Shown: positions 33,735 through 42,237 of the stretch, one piece after another
Layout: each line of letters starts with the position of its first letter
Position numbering within the stretch: the stretch's first letter is position 1
Assembly (NCBI GenBank): GCA_026413885.1
Contig: JAOAKA010000002.1
Span: forward strand, 186,001-250,000
Reading direction: 5' to 3'
Length of the DNA stretch: 64,000 bases
Source of the DNA: Sulfolobales archaeon
GTDB taxonomy: Archaea > Thermoproteota > Thermoprotei_A > Sulfolobales > NBVN01
Translations under genes and position numbers: made by a program
Notes under the pieces: model-generated
The model's input: the letters and a program-made list of their open reading frames with translations, nothing else
What the model was told of the DNA's origin: nothing
Databases searched by the model: none

Positions 33735-34310
33735 GTGTCTAGTAGGAGGTTCGTAGCTCTACCTGAGAAACTCCTGTCTGAAGCCGTTAAGATCGCTGAA
33801 AAACTGGGTATTCCGTACACGGTGCTCATCGAGAGAATACTGTCTGAAGTACTTCAAGTACTTAAGCACAAGAAGAACCTACTGGAATCCCTATCTGCGG
33901 TAGATGCTTTCGACGATATTAGAAAGCTGGGTGGGGTGATTCTCCCTGCGAGTGTCGCGAGGGAGATACTGAAGGGGTTGGACCGCGAGAGTATGTCTAG
34001 AGTATGTCGAGAGCTAGATAGAGTGGCCGCTTGGTATGCTGAGCTAGGCAAGGTAAAGAGGTCTGTGAACCCTACTGAGATAGGCACATCTCTCACATTA
34101 TGGATTCCCGGAGCTAACGTAGACGTCGTTAGAGAAGGAGAGAAGAACTACAAATTCGTTGTCAGCTCGGTTAACTTCACCGAAGAGCTGCTGGAGCTTT
34201 CTAGATGTATAGCTGAAGGACTAATCAGAGGCTACGGTTTAGATAGCTACGAGCTCCACACAGAGCCCTCGGTCCTAGTTCTGAGGGTGGGTGGTCTAGG
34301 TGAGGAGTAG
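33735..34310 (+). CDS. Ribbon-helix-helix regulator with a novel C-terminal domain (first of a pair)
   Basis: 191 residues. The start RRFVALPEKLLSEAVKIAEK, then GIPYTVLIERILSEVL, has the beta-strand, helix, turn, helix layout of a MetJ/Arc DNA-binding domain. The remaining 140 residues form an alpha/beta region (SLTLWIPGANVDVVREGEKN, then a helix and PSVLVLRVGG) that I do not recognise. The downstream gene has the same two-part plan, so the two are diverged paralogues that may form a heterodimer. Overlap with it is 11 bases. GTG start with a short leader. Confidence 0.6.
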   Translation: MSSRRFVALPEKLLSEAVKIAEKLGIPYTVLIERILSEVLQVLKHKKNLLESLSAVDAFDDIRKLGGVILPASVAREILKGLDRESMSRVCRELDRVAAWYAELGKVKRSVNPTEIGTSLTLWIPGANVDVVREGEKNYKFVVSSVNFTEELLELSRCIAEGLIRGYGLDSYELHTEPSVLVLRVGGLGEE

Positions 34311-34794
34311 GAGGACTCTAGGTGTTGATGTAGAGCTGGCTGAAGAGCTGAAGAAGATAGCTAAGTCCAGGGGTATGAGTCTAGCTAGCTACTTGAGGAT
34401 GCTGTTTGAAGAGGTCATCAATACGGAGAAGAGCGGTCACTTCGCTCCGGGAGTTCTGAGAGAGAAGAGAGCGGAGTTAGTGCTTTCAAAACTAGGGTTC
34501 TCCTACTTACCTCTAGAGCTACTAGACACTCAAACACTCACACCGGAGTACGCAGAAGCTCTAGGAATGAAGCTGGCTGCGGTAATTAGCGAGTTAGGCA
34601 TCAGCTGTGAGGAAGTGATCGAGAAGATATCCTTGAGCAGTGGAATAGGTGTACTCCAGGAAGACGCTGTAATCTTAATCCCGACGTCCGGGCCGAAAGA
34701 AATTCTGAGACGATTTCTCATAGGTCTAGCTAGAGGAAGCTCTCTCAGAGTCTCGACGACAGGTAGTCTAGTTGTTGTAAGATCTTCTAGATGA
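34300..34794 (+). CDS. Ribbon-helix-helix regulator, second of the pair
   Basis: 164 residues beginning RRTLGVDVELAEELKKIAKS then GMSLASYLRMLFEEVI, again an RHH layout. The C-terminal part (AVILIPTSGPKEILRRFLIG, then GSLVVVRSS) echoes the end of the previous protein. GTG start in the end of that gene. Position between the pilin-like and S-layer genes and the shared promoter palindromes hint at control of surface genes; this is inference. Confidence 0.55.
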   Translation: MRSRRTLGVDVELAEELKKIAKSRGMSLASYLRMLFEEVINTEKSGHFAPGVLREKRAELVLSKLGFSYLPLELLDTQTLTPEYAEALGMKLAAVISELGISCEEVIEKISLSSGIGVLQEDAVILIPTSGPKEILRRFLIGLARGSSLRVSTTGSLVVVRSSR

Positions 34795-34871
34795 CCTCGC
34801 TACTCTCAACTTGTTTTCTTTAAATAAGCTGCTGAATTGTGTATGTAGCTGAAGCTGGAGGAGAGGGCTCT

Positions 34872-35465
34872 ATGTCCTCGAAGTACAGCTACGTAGATTG
34901 GGAAACTCTTCACAGCTTAGTGGCTAGGCTAGCTCTAGCTGTAAGCAGGGACTACGCTCCACAGGTCATTGTCGGAGCTCTTAGAGGTGGATACGTTATC
35001 GCCAGACTGCTCTCCGACTTCCTAGATATAGAGGAGCTAGCTGCGATAGGGGTGAGGTTCTACAAGGGTGTCGGCGAGAGAGGTGAGAAGCCCGTTATAA
35101 CCGTCCCAGTAGTTCACGATGTCAGAGGTAAAGACGTTCTAGTAGTGGATGACGTTGCTGATACCGGTAGAACTCTGGAGACAGCTGTTGCTGACTTAAG
35201 ACTTCGGGGAGCTAGATCTGTTAAAACTGCCGTTCTCTTCCTCAAGCCTAAGTCTATAGTAATACCAGACTTCTACGTAGAGATAGCGGAGTCCTGGGTG
35301 GTGTTTCCCTGGGAGCTCTGCAGCTTTCTGCGGGAGATGAGTAGAAAGAGTGACTCTAGTGCTATCGACTACCTCATGTCTCAGCTGAAGAGGAGTGGGG
35401 ACCTAGCTAGATTTATTCAGCAAATCCTAGGTGTGAGTAGTGGAGACGGCTCAACTAGAGTATAA
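34872..35465 (+). CDS. Phosphoribosyltransferase (Gpt/Hpt-like)
   Basis: From ATG 34872 (MSSKYSYVDWETLHSL) the protein has 197 residues with the type I PRT fold and the PRPP-binding motif VLVVDDVADTGRTLE. VIVGALRGGYVIARLLSD is the GG-containing N-terminal loop, and ESWVVFPWE resembles archaeal xanthine/hypoxanthine PRTs. It salvages a purine base using PRPP; the exact base cannot be told. The frame opens earlier at TTG 34839, but the ATG gives the usual family start. Its end overlaps hypE on the other strand by 49 bases. Confidence 0.78.
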   Translation: MSSKYSYVDWETLHSLVARLALAVSRDYAPQVIVGALRGGYVIARLLSDFLDIEELAAIGVRFYKGVGERGEKPVITVPVVHDVRGKDVLVVDDVADTGRTLETAVADLRLRGARSVKTAVLFLKPKSIVIPDFYVEIAESWVVFPWELCSFLREMSRKSDSSAIDYLMSQLKRSGDLARFIQQILGVSSGDGSTRV

Positions 35466-36448
35466 CCACCTATCTCTGTTTTAGCAATAACTCTACCTCG
35501 CAGAAAGTCTGTAGGTGAATCAATAACTTCACCAACTACAGCAGCATCTGAATATCCGAGGCTCTTAATGAATTCTAGAGCCTCTGGGTAGATGTCCCTC
35601 GGCAGTGCGAGTACAGCCACCCCCTCAGACGCTGAGTTTAGAGGGTCTACTCCGAGTAGCTCTAAAAACTTTCTCGTAGCTTCACGTATAGGTATTGAGT
35701 CTCTATCTATTACTATAGTTAGCTGAGTGCCTCTAACCCACTCATATAGAACTGAAGCAAGACCACCTCGAGTGGGGTCTTTAGCCGCGTGAATGAGTTC
35801 TCCAAAGCGGTCTATCAGTGGGAGCATTAAATCGTGCAGGGGCTTTACATCGCTGATGAGGCCTGAGACCTTGTCGAGTAGTCCTAGCTGGGCAGCCGCT
35901 ATAACAGCTCCGTGATCTGCTATAGGTCCTGAGACTACGACTACATCACCAGCTCTTATTCTGCGGTCTACGAGGGGTGTTCTAGCTATTCCTATGCCGG
36001 AGGAAGTCACTACGATGCCGTCTATAGAGCCCTTCGGCATGACCTTAAAGTCTCCTCCAACTATGTGAGCACCTACTTGAGCAACTGTAGACACGAAAGA
36101 CTCAATGACTTCTTCAACTAGAGTCTCACTAGTTCCTTCTTCAACTACGACGGCGTCAACTAGTGCTAGAGGCCTGCCCCCCATCATTAAGAGGTCGTTG
36201 ATAGTTCCAGAAGCCGCTAGCTTCCCTATATCACCTCCGGGAAACCTCGGAGGCTTAACAGTGTAGGAATCAATAGTTAAGACTAGATATACACCTCCAC
36301 CTATATCGATTACAGCACCATCATCCATGAAGTCCAGTCCGTAGCCTCCAGGTGTATTCCGCATGTGTGGTGGGACTTTAGAAGCTATATACTTAGCTAT
36401 GAAGTCAATCATCTCCAGGCCTCCAGCTCCATGTTCTAACTTAATCAC
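35417..36448 (-). CDS. hypE: [NiFe] hydrogenase maturation protein HypE
   Basis: 343 residues of the PurM-like ATPase fold: LEHGAGGLEMIDFI at the start, FMDDGAVIDIGG, VVVSGPIADHGAVI, AAKDPTRGGLASVLYE, and the C-terminal PRIC whose last cysteine carries the cyano ligand. HypE dehydrates the carbamoyl group passed by HypF to make the cyanide of the NiFe site. Its presence implies a hydrogenase elsewhere in the genome; no other hyp gene is in this window. GTG start. The intact terminal Cys argues for function. Confidence 0.93.
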   Translation of the reverse strand: MIKLEHGAGGLEMIDFIAKYIASKVPPHMRNTPGGYGLDFMDDGAVIDIGGGVYLVLTIDSYTVKPPRFPGGDIGKLAASGTINDLLMMGGRPLALVDAVVVEEGTSETLVEEVIESFVSTVAQVGAHIVGGDFKVMPKGSIDGIVVTSSGIGIARTPLVDRRIRAGDVVVVSGPIADHGAVIAAAQLGLLDKVSGLISDVKPLHDLMLPLIDRFGELIHAAKDPTRGGLASVLYEWVRGTQLTIVIDRDSIPIREATRKFLELLGVDPLNSASEGVAVLALPRDIYPEALEFIKSLGYSDAAVVGEVIDSPTDFLRGRVIAKTEIGGYTLVEPSPLLTPRIC

Positions 36449-36580
36449 TACTGAATCCCGCTTCTACGGAGGTCTCATAAGTAATAAGCTTCCAGACTGT
36501 GAAACACTCTTCTTCAGCCGGCTCACTCCAATTTCTATAGCCTGTGAGGATTCAGATAGCTCTCTAGGGAGAGGTCGGAG

Positions 36581-37204
36581 CTAGGGATCTAAAATCTTCA
36601 ATGCGGCATTTACTATAGCTCTAGCACAAGCCTCTCGATCTCTATAGCATATCGATAGCACTAATACATCTCCTTCACTACAGCTTCTGAGGGCTATATC
36701 TCTTAGAACTCCTTCAGCTCTCTCTAAACCACCACTCACCGGCATCACAGGGGTTTCACTACAGTAGACTATGATCGCTCCCTCAGCTCCTTCTCGAACT
36801 ACTTGATCTCTCAGCTTTAGATACCCGATCTTCTCACTCAGTAGGTTCCTGAAGTTCTTCAACACTACTCCAAATGATCTACAGCTATTGCATAGAGAGC
36901 TTATGTCTACTGGACCGAGGTATTCTACTACCTGCTTTAGATACTCTACTAACTCCCTACCTTCTTCAGTGAGAATCACTCCCGCAGCTCTATCTATATC
37001 TACGAGTCCACTCAGCTTCATTCTCCTGACGAGAGTTTTAACTGATGCCTCCCCCAGTGTGAGGCGCTTAGCTAGTACCAACCTACCGATAGGTGCTTCT
37101 AGGTATAGACTCATTAGAGCTGAGTATACGTGGTAGATATCGAAAGAGGGTTTAACACCACCAGCGGGTTCGGAGACCTTCTTCAACTTGCTGAGCAAGC
37201 TCAT
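36581..37204 (-). CDS. DUF4443 winged-helix protein
   Basis: 207 residues with a winged-helix domain (IGRLVLAKRLTLGEASVKTL, GLVDIDRAAGVILTEEGREL) followed by a compact C-terminal domain with CNSCRSFG and a nucleotide- or metal-like loop ETPVMPVSGG. The pattern matches DUF4443 proteins of Thermoprotei. Probably a transcription regulator; no target is known. ATG start overlaps the phosphoesterase gene's stop by four bases (ATGA), so the two are coupled. Confidence 0.72.
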   Translation of the reverse strand: MSLLSKLKKVSEPAGGVKPSFDIYHVYSALMSLYLEAPIGRLVLAKRLTLGEASVKTLVRRMKLSGLVDIDRAAGVILTEEGRELVEYLKQVVEYLGPVDISSLCNSCRSFGVVLKNFRNLLSEKIGYLKLRDQVVREGAEGAIIVYCSETPVMPVSGGLERAEGVLRDIALRSCSEGDVLVLSICYRDREACARAIVNAALKILDP

Positions 37205-37959
37205 TGCTCAAAATCCCCACTCACACGAAGCAATCTAGCTCTGGGAGCTGCTGCTATGTATGCTGCAGTCTTTCTAGCGGGTAGAGATACATTGTACACT
37301 TTAGTTAAACCTATTACTGCTTCAGTTACCGTAGCGTTATGTGCGTGAGCATGTATAGCTACATCTGGTTTTGTTTCCCGTAGTACTTCCTCTAGCTGTC
37401 TGCAGCCCATGTAGGGATATATCTTCTCCGGCTCCCCTCTGATAGTTTGATATGTTGGAGCATAGTGAGTTAGAAGCACTACGAAGTCAGACACCTTAGA
37501 GACTTCCTCAATCAGCTTCCGCAGGACCTTCACTCTCCTTCTATACACAGTCTCGAGTTGAGGCATATTCTTACTCTGCCAGTAGGTGAGTTTATCGAGA
37601 GACCCTCTACTACCGACTATTCCTATAGAGATGCCTCCAGTCTTCAGTATGGTGACGGAGTCATTCAGCCATATAACGTAGTTGAAGTTCTTAATCAAGT
37701 AGTCCTCTATTTCGTGATATTCATCGTTTCCAAATATGGAGACTATGGGGATATCTCTAAATCTTAAAGCTACTTCTCTCAGTACTAACTCCATGCCGCT
37801 GGTATCTCCTCTATCTATTATATCACCAGCTAGGAGAACTGCGTGTAGCTCTTCAGGTGGGAGAGTTCTTAGAGAAGCTTTTAGAACACCCAGATACTGA
37901 GCTCCGTGAACATCGCCGAACGCCAGCAGTTTCACTATTGAAGCCATGCCCCCCTCCAT
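37201..37959 (-). CDS. Calcineurin-like metallophosphoesterase
   Basis: 252 residues with the metal-site blocks FGDVHGAQYLG (D-x-H), AGDIIDRGD (GDxxDRG), FGNDEYHE (GNDE) and LTHYAPTY, then HAHAHN. All five dinuclear-site blocks are present, so activity is likely; substrate unknown. It is upstream of the DUF4443 gene with a 4-base overlap. Start near 37959 with a GGGGG-rich ribosome-binding site. Confidence 0.85.
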   Translation of the reverse strand: MEGGMASIVKLLAFGDVHGAQYLGVLKASLRTLPPEELHAVLLAGDIIDRGDTSGMELVLREVALRFRDIPIVSIFGNDEYHEIEDYLIKNFNYVIWLNDSVTILKTGGISIGIVGSRGSLDKLTYWQSKNMPQLETVYRRRVKVLRKLIEEVSKVSDFVVLLTHYAPTYQTIRGEPEKIYPYMGCRQLEEVLRETKPDVAIHAHAHNATVTEAVIGLTKVYNVSLPARKTAAYIAAAPRARLLRVSGDFEQ

Positions 37960-38001
37960 AAACTGTGTAAAGCTTAAAAACAGCGTGTAGAGTCCTCAGG
38001 G

Positions 38002-38226
38002 GTGCTGTCTCTGGTTAAGCTAGTTGGGACTAACGCTGGAGGACACCTAGGGTGGGCCACTAAGAGATGTAAGATATGCTCTAAGAATCTGTTAGTTGGT
38101 GAGGATACAGTATATCAATGCAGTAACTGCTCCACTAAACACGGCACATACTTCTGCTCGAGTGATGCGAAAGTGCTTCACTATAGATGCCCGTACTGCA
38201 AGCAACCGCTAGAACCCATCATGTAG
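38002..38226 (+). CDS. Small zinc-binding protein (treble-clef/RING-like)
   Basis: 74 residues with eight zinc-type ligands: RCKICSKNL, YQCSNCSTKHGTYFCSSDA and HYRCPYCKQPL. The C-x2-C, C-x2-C, H/C, C-x2-C order could hold two zincs in a cross-brace or two ribbons. No catalytic domain. Family not recognised with certainty. GTG start, short leader, single gene. Confidence 0.6.
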   Translation: MLSLVKLVGTNAGGHLGWATKRCKICSKNLLVGEDTVYQCSNCSTKHGTYFCSSDAKVLHYRCPYCKQPLEPIM

Positions 38227-38273
38227 CTGGCTTAAGCATTATAAAACATAAAACACCTGCGGAAGAAGGTTCT

Positions 38274-38348
38274 ACTAGAGTGGTTGATTCTCTAGTGTAC
38301 AGTGATTGTGAGACTCCAGTAGTATGAGAAGACCTGAAATCTCCAGGT
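38274..38348 (+). repeat. Two short hairpins between the zinc-protein gene and the cob operon
   Basis: ACTAGAG (38274-38280) pairs with CTCTAGT (38290-38296) around a 9-base loop, and ACCTG (38332-38336) pairs with CAGGT (38344-38348). Both lie before the cob TATA box, so they are not in the cob mRNA; they may end the zinc-protein transcript. Confidence 0.3.
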
Positions 38349-38388
38349 TCTAGGGTAGGTTTGTTGAATGGGGTGAATGGTTGGTTTT

Positions 38389-38398
38389 CTAAATATAT
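38389..38398 (+). promoter_or_regulatory. TATA box of the cobamide operon
   Basis: CTAAATATAT, about 33-42 bases before the TTG start of cobT; transcription should begin near 38420, leaving a leader of roughly ten bases. Confidence 0.55.
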
Positions 38399-38430
38399 TT
38401 GGATAGCCTATACATACGACTGGGCTCGCA

Positions 38431-39537
38431 TTGAGAGAAACATCACTCGCAGTTTTAGGTGGAAAAGAACTGTGGGATAGATTCACAGAACATGATTTAA
38501 GTAGAGCTCTAGCGATATACTTCTTAGCGTCGACTAGAGTATCCACGATACCGGGAATAAGCCCTGCCGGAGCTACACCTGAGTTAACTCTCTACACTCC
38601 AGCACTAGACGTAGAGTATCTAGTATTTGGTGAACCTCGCAGAATGAAGATAGTGCCGACGACACCGGAAGGAATACCTACACCGGCTCTACTCACGCGT
38701 GCGGCGCTAAATATCGCTAAGATACCCTACTTAGTAGTCGATTGCGGAAGCTATGTAGATCCCCTAGTACCACATGTAGATATCGGTGGTAGAGCTGTTG
38801 GAGGTAGAATAGATCTAGAGGACGCTCTCCCTCAGGGGACAGCTCTAGAACTCTTTGAAAACTCTCGCACGTTAGGAAGGATGTTGGGCTCAGAAGACTT
38901 TCTACTAGTTGTTGGTGAATCTATGCCTGGAGGAACTACGACGGCGATGGCCATTATGGAGTCTCTAGGCTATAGAGCTGTAGGTAGAGTAAGTAGTGCC
39001 TCCCCGAAGAACCCCCACGACCTGAAGAAGGCGGTTCTAGAGAGAGCTGTAGTGCGAGTCGGAAAGAAGCTGCCCATCCACAACGTTTTTGAAGCCGTTA
39101 CACACTTCGGAGACTCTCTACACATATCTCTCGCAGGCTTTCTAGCAGGTGCTGTAGAGGCTGGGTCTAGAGTTCTACTAGCTGGAGGAACTCAGATGTG
39201 CGCAGTTCTAGCTATAGCTAAGTCGATAGGGCTAGATCTGGAGGGGAAGGTAGCTATAGGCACTACCAGCTGGATAGTTAGAGACAGAAGTTCCGATATT
39301 CTAGGTCTAGTTGGAGATATAGCTCCCGAGGTACCGATAGTCTACTCAGACATAGACTTCTCTAAAGCTCCACATCCAGGTCTTCGCGCGTATGAGGAGG
39401 GGTTTGTTAAAGAAGGAGTTGGTGCTGGAGGAACTATCGTAGCCAGTATGTTAATTAAAGGATTGAGTAGAAGCGAACTTCTCAAAGCCGTGTATGAAGA
39501 ATACGAGAGAGTGGTTAAAGATGGTTGGAGAAGTTAG
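38431..39537 (+). CDS. cobT: Archaeal nicotinate-nucleotide:dimethylbenzimidazole phosphoribosyltransferase (CobT family, UPF0284)
   Basis: 368 residues with family segments TPGISPAGATPELTLYTPA-like (residues about 28-48), LLVVGESMPGGTTTAMAIME and RVSSASPKNPHDLKK, and LLAGGTQMCAVLAIA. Archaeal CobT makes alpha-ribazole phosphate, the lower ligand of cobamides, from a nicotinate mononucleotide and a base. First gene of the cob operon; TTG start. Confidence 0.85.
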   Translation: MRETSLAVLGGKELWDRFTEHDLSRALAIYFLASTRVSTIPGISPAGATPELTLYTPALDVEYLVFGEPRRMKIVPTTPEGIPTPALLTRAALNIAKIPYLVVDCGSYVDPLVPHVDIGGRAVGGRIDLEDALPQGTALELFENSRTLGRMLGSEDFLLVVGESMPGGTTTAMAIMESLGYRAVGRVSSASPKNPHDLKKAVLERAVVRVGKKLPIHNVFEAVTHFGDSLHISLAGFLAGAVEAGSRVLLAGGTQMCAVLAIAKSIGLDLEGKVAIGTTSWIVRDRSSDILGLVGDIAPEVPIVYSDIDFSKAPHPGLRAYEEGFVKEGVGAGGTIVASMLIKGLSRSELLKAVYEEYERVVKDGWRS

Positions 39538-40630
39538 ATACTTCGATGATAGAACTATAGTTGTGCGATTTAGGGAATCGATGGAGGTGGTTTCAACTCT
39601 CCCAGTGGTCTCCCCGAGCGGACTGAGTAGCGGACCTATAGACACCGTAGTCTTTAGAGAAGTAAGTGAAGAAGACGTGTGCTGCGACCTCTTAGGCTAC
39701 TACAGGAAGGCGGTTGAAGAAGTCGGTGTCGAGAGAGCTCTAGTTGTACTCACATCCGCCTCGCTGAAGCAGAAGTTTAAACACTTTCACATCGAGGAGG
39801 GGGGTACCGATATCTACATGACTGTGAGTTTAACACCTGCGTCTTGTCTTGAATCGAGAGTTTATAAACCGATATCTATTGGAACAATAAACATCGTAGT
39901 TGCGACTAATACCTCTCTCACACACAATGCGATGGTAGACCTACTGAGAGCTATAGTAGAAGCTAAAACACTGGCTTCAGTAGAGTCACTGCTTTACTGC
40001 GGGAGTAGGGCTTCCGGAACTATATCTGACTCAGTATCAGTTCTACGTCCAGTCAGTCTGGAAGGCGTGGTTCTCTTCGCTGGAATCTCAACAGATATCG
40101 GAAATGCTGTGGCTAGAGTCGTTCACGAACAAATAGTTAGTGAGTCAGTAAGTAGAGATTTAAGTAGGAAGCTCAGCGATGTAGTAGGTGTAGATATCGA
40201 TACTCTAGGAAGACTGTTCTCTAAGATCTACGAGATGTATCCCATAGACAACTTAAGTAGCTCTGAAGTCACTTCTTTCGCGCTCAAGAGACTTAAGAGA
40301 ACTCTATCTGACCCGAACGTGTGGAGCTTACTTATAGCTGCTAGAGAGCTCGACCTCCACGGGATCTCCGGCAGTATACCCGGTCTTAGTAGAAGTGAGT
40401 TTCTAGCTGATAGTAAGAGGCTGGTAGCAGACGAGATCTTGGGGATGTCTCTAGCTGCGTACCTGGCTGGAGTCAACGGAATTATGACTATGTATTGGGT
40501 TGAGAGACTTAAGGAGGAAGGTCTACTGGAACATCAAGACCTCGGAATCTTTGAAGACGATGTAGTGTCAGCACTGCTGGCTTTCATGATAGTTGACTCC
40601 ATTAGGGAGTTAGGCTATGGAGAAACCTAG
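39521..40630 (+). CDS. CbiZ-CobZ fusion: adenosylcobinamide amidohydrolase plus alpha-ribazole phosphatase
   Basis: From ATG 39521 about 369 residues. The N-terminal 200 match CbiZ: LTSASLKQKFKHFHIEEGG, INIVVATNTSLTHNAMVDLL, AGISTDIGNAVARVVH. CbiZ cuts the side chain of foreign cobamides so they can be rebuilt. The C-terminal 150 (DEILGMSLAAYLAGVNGIMT, FEDDVVSALLAFMIVDSI) match CobZ, the archaeal PgpA-like replacement of the CobC phosphatase. Overlaps cobT by 17 bases and cobY by 14. A longer start at ATG 39494 is possible. Confidence 0.8.
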   Translation: MVGEVRYFDDRTIVVRFRESMEVVSTLPVVSPSGLSSGPIDTVVFREVSEEDVCCDLLGYYRKAVEEVGVERALVVLTSASLKQKFKHFHIEEGGTDIYMTVSLTPASCLESRVYKPISIGTINIVVATNTSLTHNAMVDLLRAIVEAKTLASVESLLYCGSRASGTISDSVSVLRPVSLEGVVLFAGISTDIGNAVARVVHEQIVSESVSRDLSRKLSDVVGVDIDTLGRLFSKIYEMYPIDNLSSSEVTSFALKRLKRTLSDPNVWSLLIAARELDLHGISGSIPGLSRSEFLADSKRLVADEILGMSLAAYLAGVNGIMTMYWVERLKEEGLLEHQDLGIFEDDVVSALLAFMIVDSIRELGYGET

Positions 40631-41150
40631 AGTGACATGTCTACTACTAGCTGGTGGTGCTGGAACTAGATTCGGTAGCTCTACGAAGTTCCTTAGAGAA
40701 GTGTGTGGTGAGCCTATAGCTCTCAGACTCCTCCACCAGTTAGAGAGTGTGTGTAAATACGTAGTTGTAGCTATATCTCACCGCACGATTAAAGCAGCTA
40801 GAGCACTCTGTGAGAGTCCTTCAACTCTCTGCGTGGAGTTTCCGGGGACAGATTACGTCAGCGATTTGAATCTAGCTCTAAGAATACTTCCTAAACCTAT
40901 ACTTACAGTAGCCGCCGATATAGTAGCTAGAGATGGAGTCATTCAGAGATTTCTTGAAGACTCTCTCTCAAAGAACGTAGACGTAGTTACAGCTGTTGTA
41001 GTGAGTCACAACAAACTCCCGAATCCGGTGGGTTTAGCCCTCTTTAATAGTGAGGGAGGGTCGTGGGCTGATGTAAATCTAGGCGGAGGTGCGGTCTTAG
41101 ATGTCGACACAGAGGAAGATCTTGAGAGCGCCGGGAGAATCTGTGAGTAG
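40617..41150 (+). CDS. cobY: Adenosylcobinamide-phosphate guanylyltransferase CobY
   Basis: 177 residues of nucleotidyltransferase fold: CLLLAGGAGTRFGSSTKFLR (G-rich loop) and LTVAADIVA. This is CobY, the archaeal enzyme that makes AdoCbi-GDP in place of bacterial CobU. ATG start inside the end of the cbiZ-cobZ gene. Confidence 0.85.
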   Translation: MEKPRVTCLLLAGGAGTRFGSSTKFLREVCGEPIALRLLHQLESVCKYVVVAISHRTIKAARALCESPSTLCVEFPGTDYVSDLNLALRILPKPILTVAADIVARDGVIQRFLEDSLSKNVDVVTAVVVSHNKLPNPVGLALFNSEGGSWADVNLGGGAVLDVDTEEDLESAGRICE

Positions 41151-42237
41151 CTGCCGCCATCACGGCGGGACGTCCCCCAGAGATTTTCTAGATTTTTCAG
41201 CACCACTAAATCCTCTAGGCACTCCAAAAGTAATCAAAGAGTTAATTAGGGAATCAGTAGCTAGAGGCGACTACTCGAAATACCCGGACTACCTATATCG
41301 CAGACTTAGAGAGTCTATAGCTAGTTTTTACGGGCTAGAGAGCAAGTTTGTAATTCCACTCAACGGGGGAAGTGAAGCACTATATATTATAACTCTCTCA
41401 TTAAGACCTGATAGTCTAGCAGTTTTCGAACCGACATTCGGTGACCACAGGTGTTTAGTAGAAGCACTGAATATAGAGCTAGTCTCAATACCATACGTAG
41501 AGCGTGGAGGACACTACGAGTTTCCAATGAGCTGCTTAGACGGCCTGAAGAAAGCCTCCGGCCCGAACACGATACTCCTGCTCTCAAACCCAAACAACCC
41601 TACTGGAGCAATGCTGCCGGTAAAGCAGCTAACAGAACTACTCGATACAGTAGGCAGCTCCGCAGTCGTGATTGATGAAGCCTTCTTAGAACTCTGCCAT
41701 TCCTGCGGTAGTGTTAGCGCACTTAAACTAGCTAGAAGCTATGAGAATTTAATAGTTGTTAGAAGTCTCACAAAAACCTACTCTACCCCAGGCTTAAGAA
41801 TCGGCTTCCTATACACTGAGAACAGAGGTTTTCTAAATGCTATAGAGTCCTCTAGAGCGCCGTGGAACATTAACTCAATAGCTGAAGCAGTCTTCAGTGA
41901 AGCACTTGAAAATCACTCTAGTGAACTGAAGTCATTTATAGAAGTCTCGCAAGCAGTAGTTAGAGAGGAAAGCAGGTACCTAGAACACAGTTTAAAGTCT
42001 CTCGGAGTGCATGTATACACTTCTACAGCACCATTTCTACTAGTGAAACATAGTGCTCCAACAAGTGAAGTCTTGAAGAAGCTCTGCGAGTGTAAGGTGT
42101 TTATCAGAGACGCGTCAACATATCCATATCTAACACAATATCATGCTAGAATATCAGTGAGACTCAGAGATGAAAACGAAGTGCTTATACGTGCGTATGA
42201 AAAGGTAGTTAGAGATGGCGCTTCTTCAAGGTCTTAG
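41143..42237 (+). CDS. cobD: L-threonine-O-3-phosphate decarboxylase-like PLP enzyme CobD
   Basis: A class I/II aminotransferase-fold protein: HHGGTSPRDFLDFSAPLNPL at the start, SNPNNPTGAML, VVIDEAFLEL, the PLP-lysine motif RSLTKTYSTPGLRIGF. The opening HGG and DFSxxxNPLG are typical of CobD, which makes (R)-1-aminopropan-2-ol phosphate for the cobamide linker. The frame opens at ATG 41101, but GTG 41143 gives the usual CobD start and overlaps the cobY stop by eight bases. Confidence 0.82.
   Translation: MSSCRHHGGTSPRDFLDFSAPLNPLGTPKVIKELIRESVARGDYSKYPDYLYRRLRESIASFYGLESKFVIPLNGGSEALYIITLSLRPDSLAVFEPTFGDHRCLVEALNIELVSIPYVERGGHYEFPMSCLDGLKKASGPNTILLLSNPNNPTGAMLPVKQLTELLDTVGSSAVVIDEAFLELCHSCGSVSALKLARSYENLIVVRSLTKTYSTPGLRIGFLYTENRGFLNAIESSRAPWNINSIAEAVFSEALENHSSELKSFIEVSQAVVREESRYLEHSLKSLGVHVYTSTAPFLLVKHSAPTSEVLKKLCECKVFIRDASTYPYLTQYHARISVRLRDENEVLIRAYEKVVRDGASSRS

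Noticed and set aside
38227..38430. Cobalamin riboswitch before the cob operon
   Set aside because: The two small hairpins lie upstream of the TATA box and the predicted leader is only about ten bases, so there is no room for a riboswitch in the mRNA.
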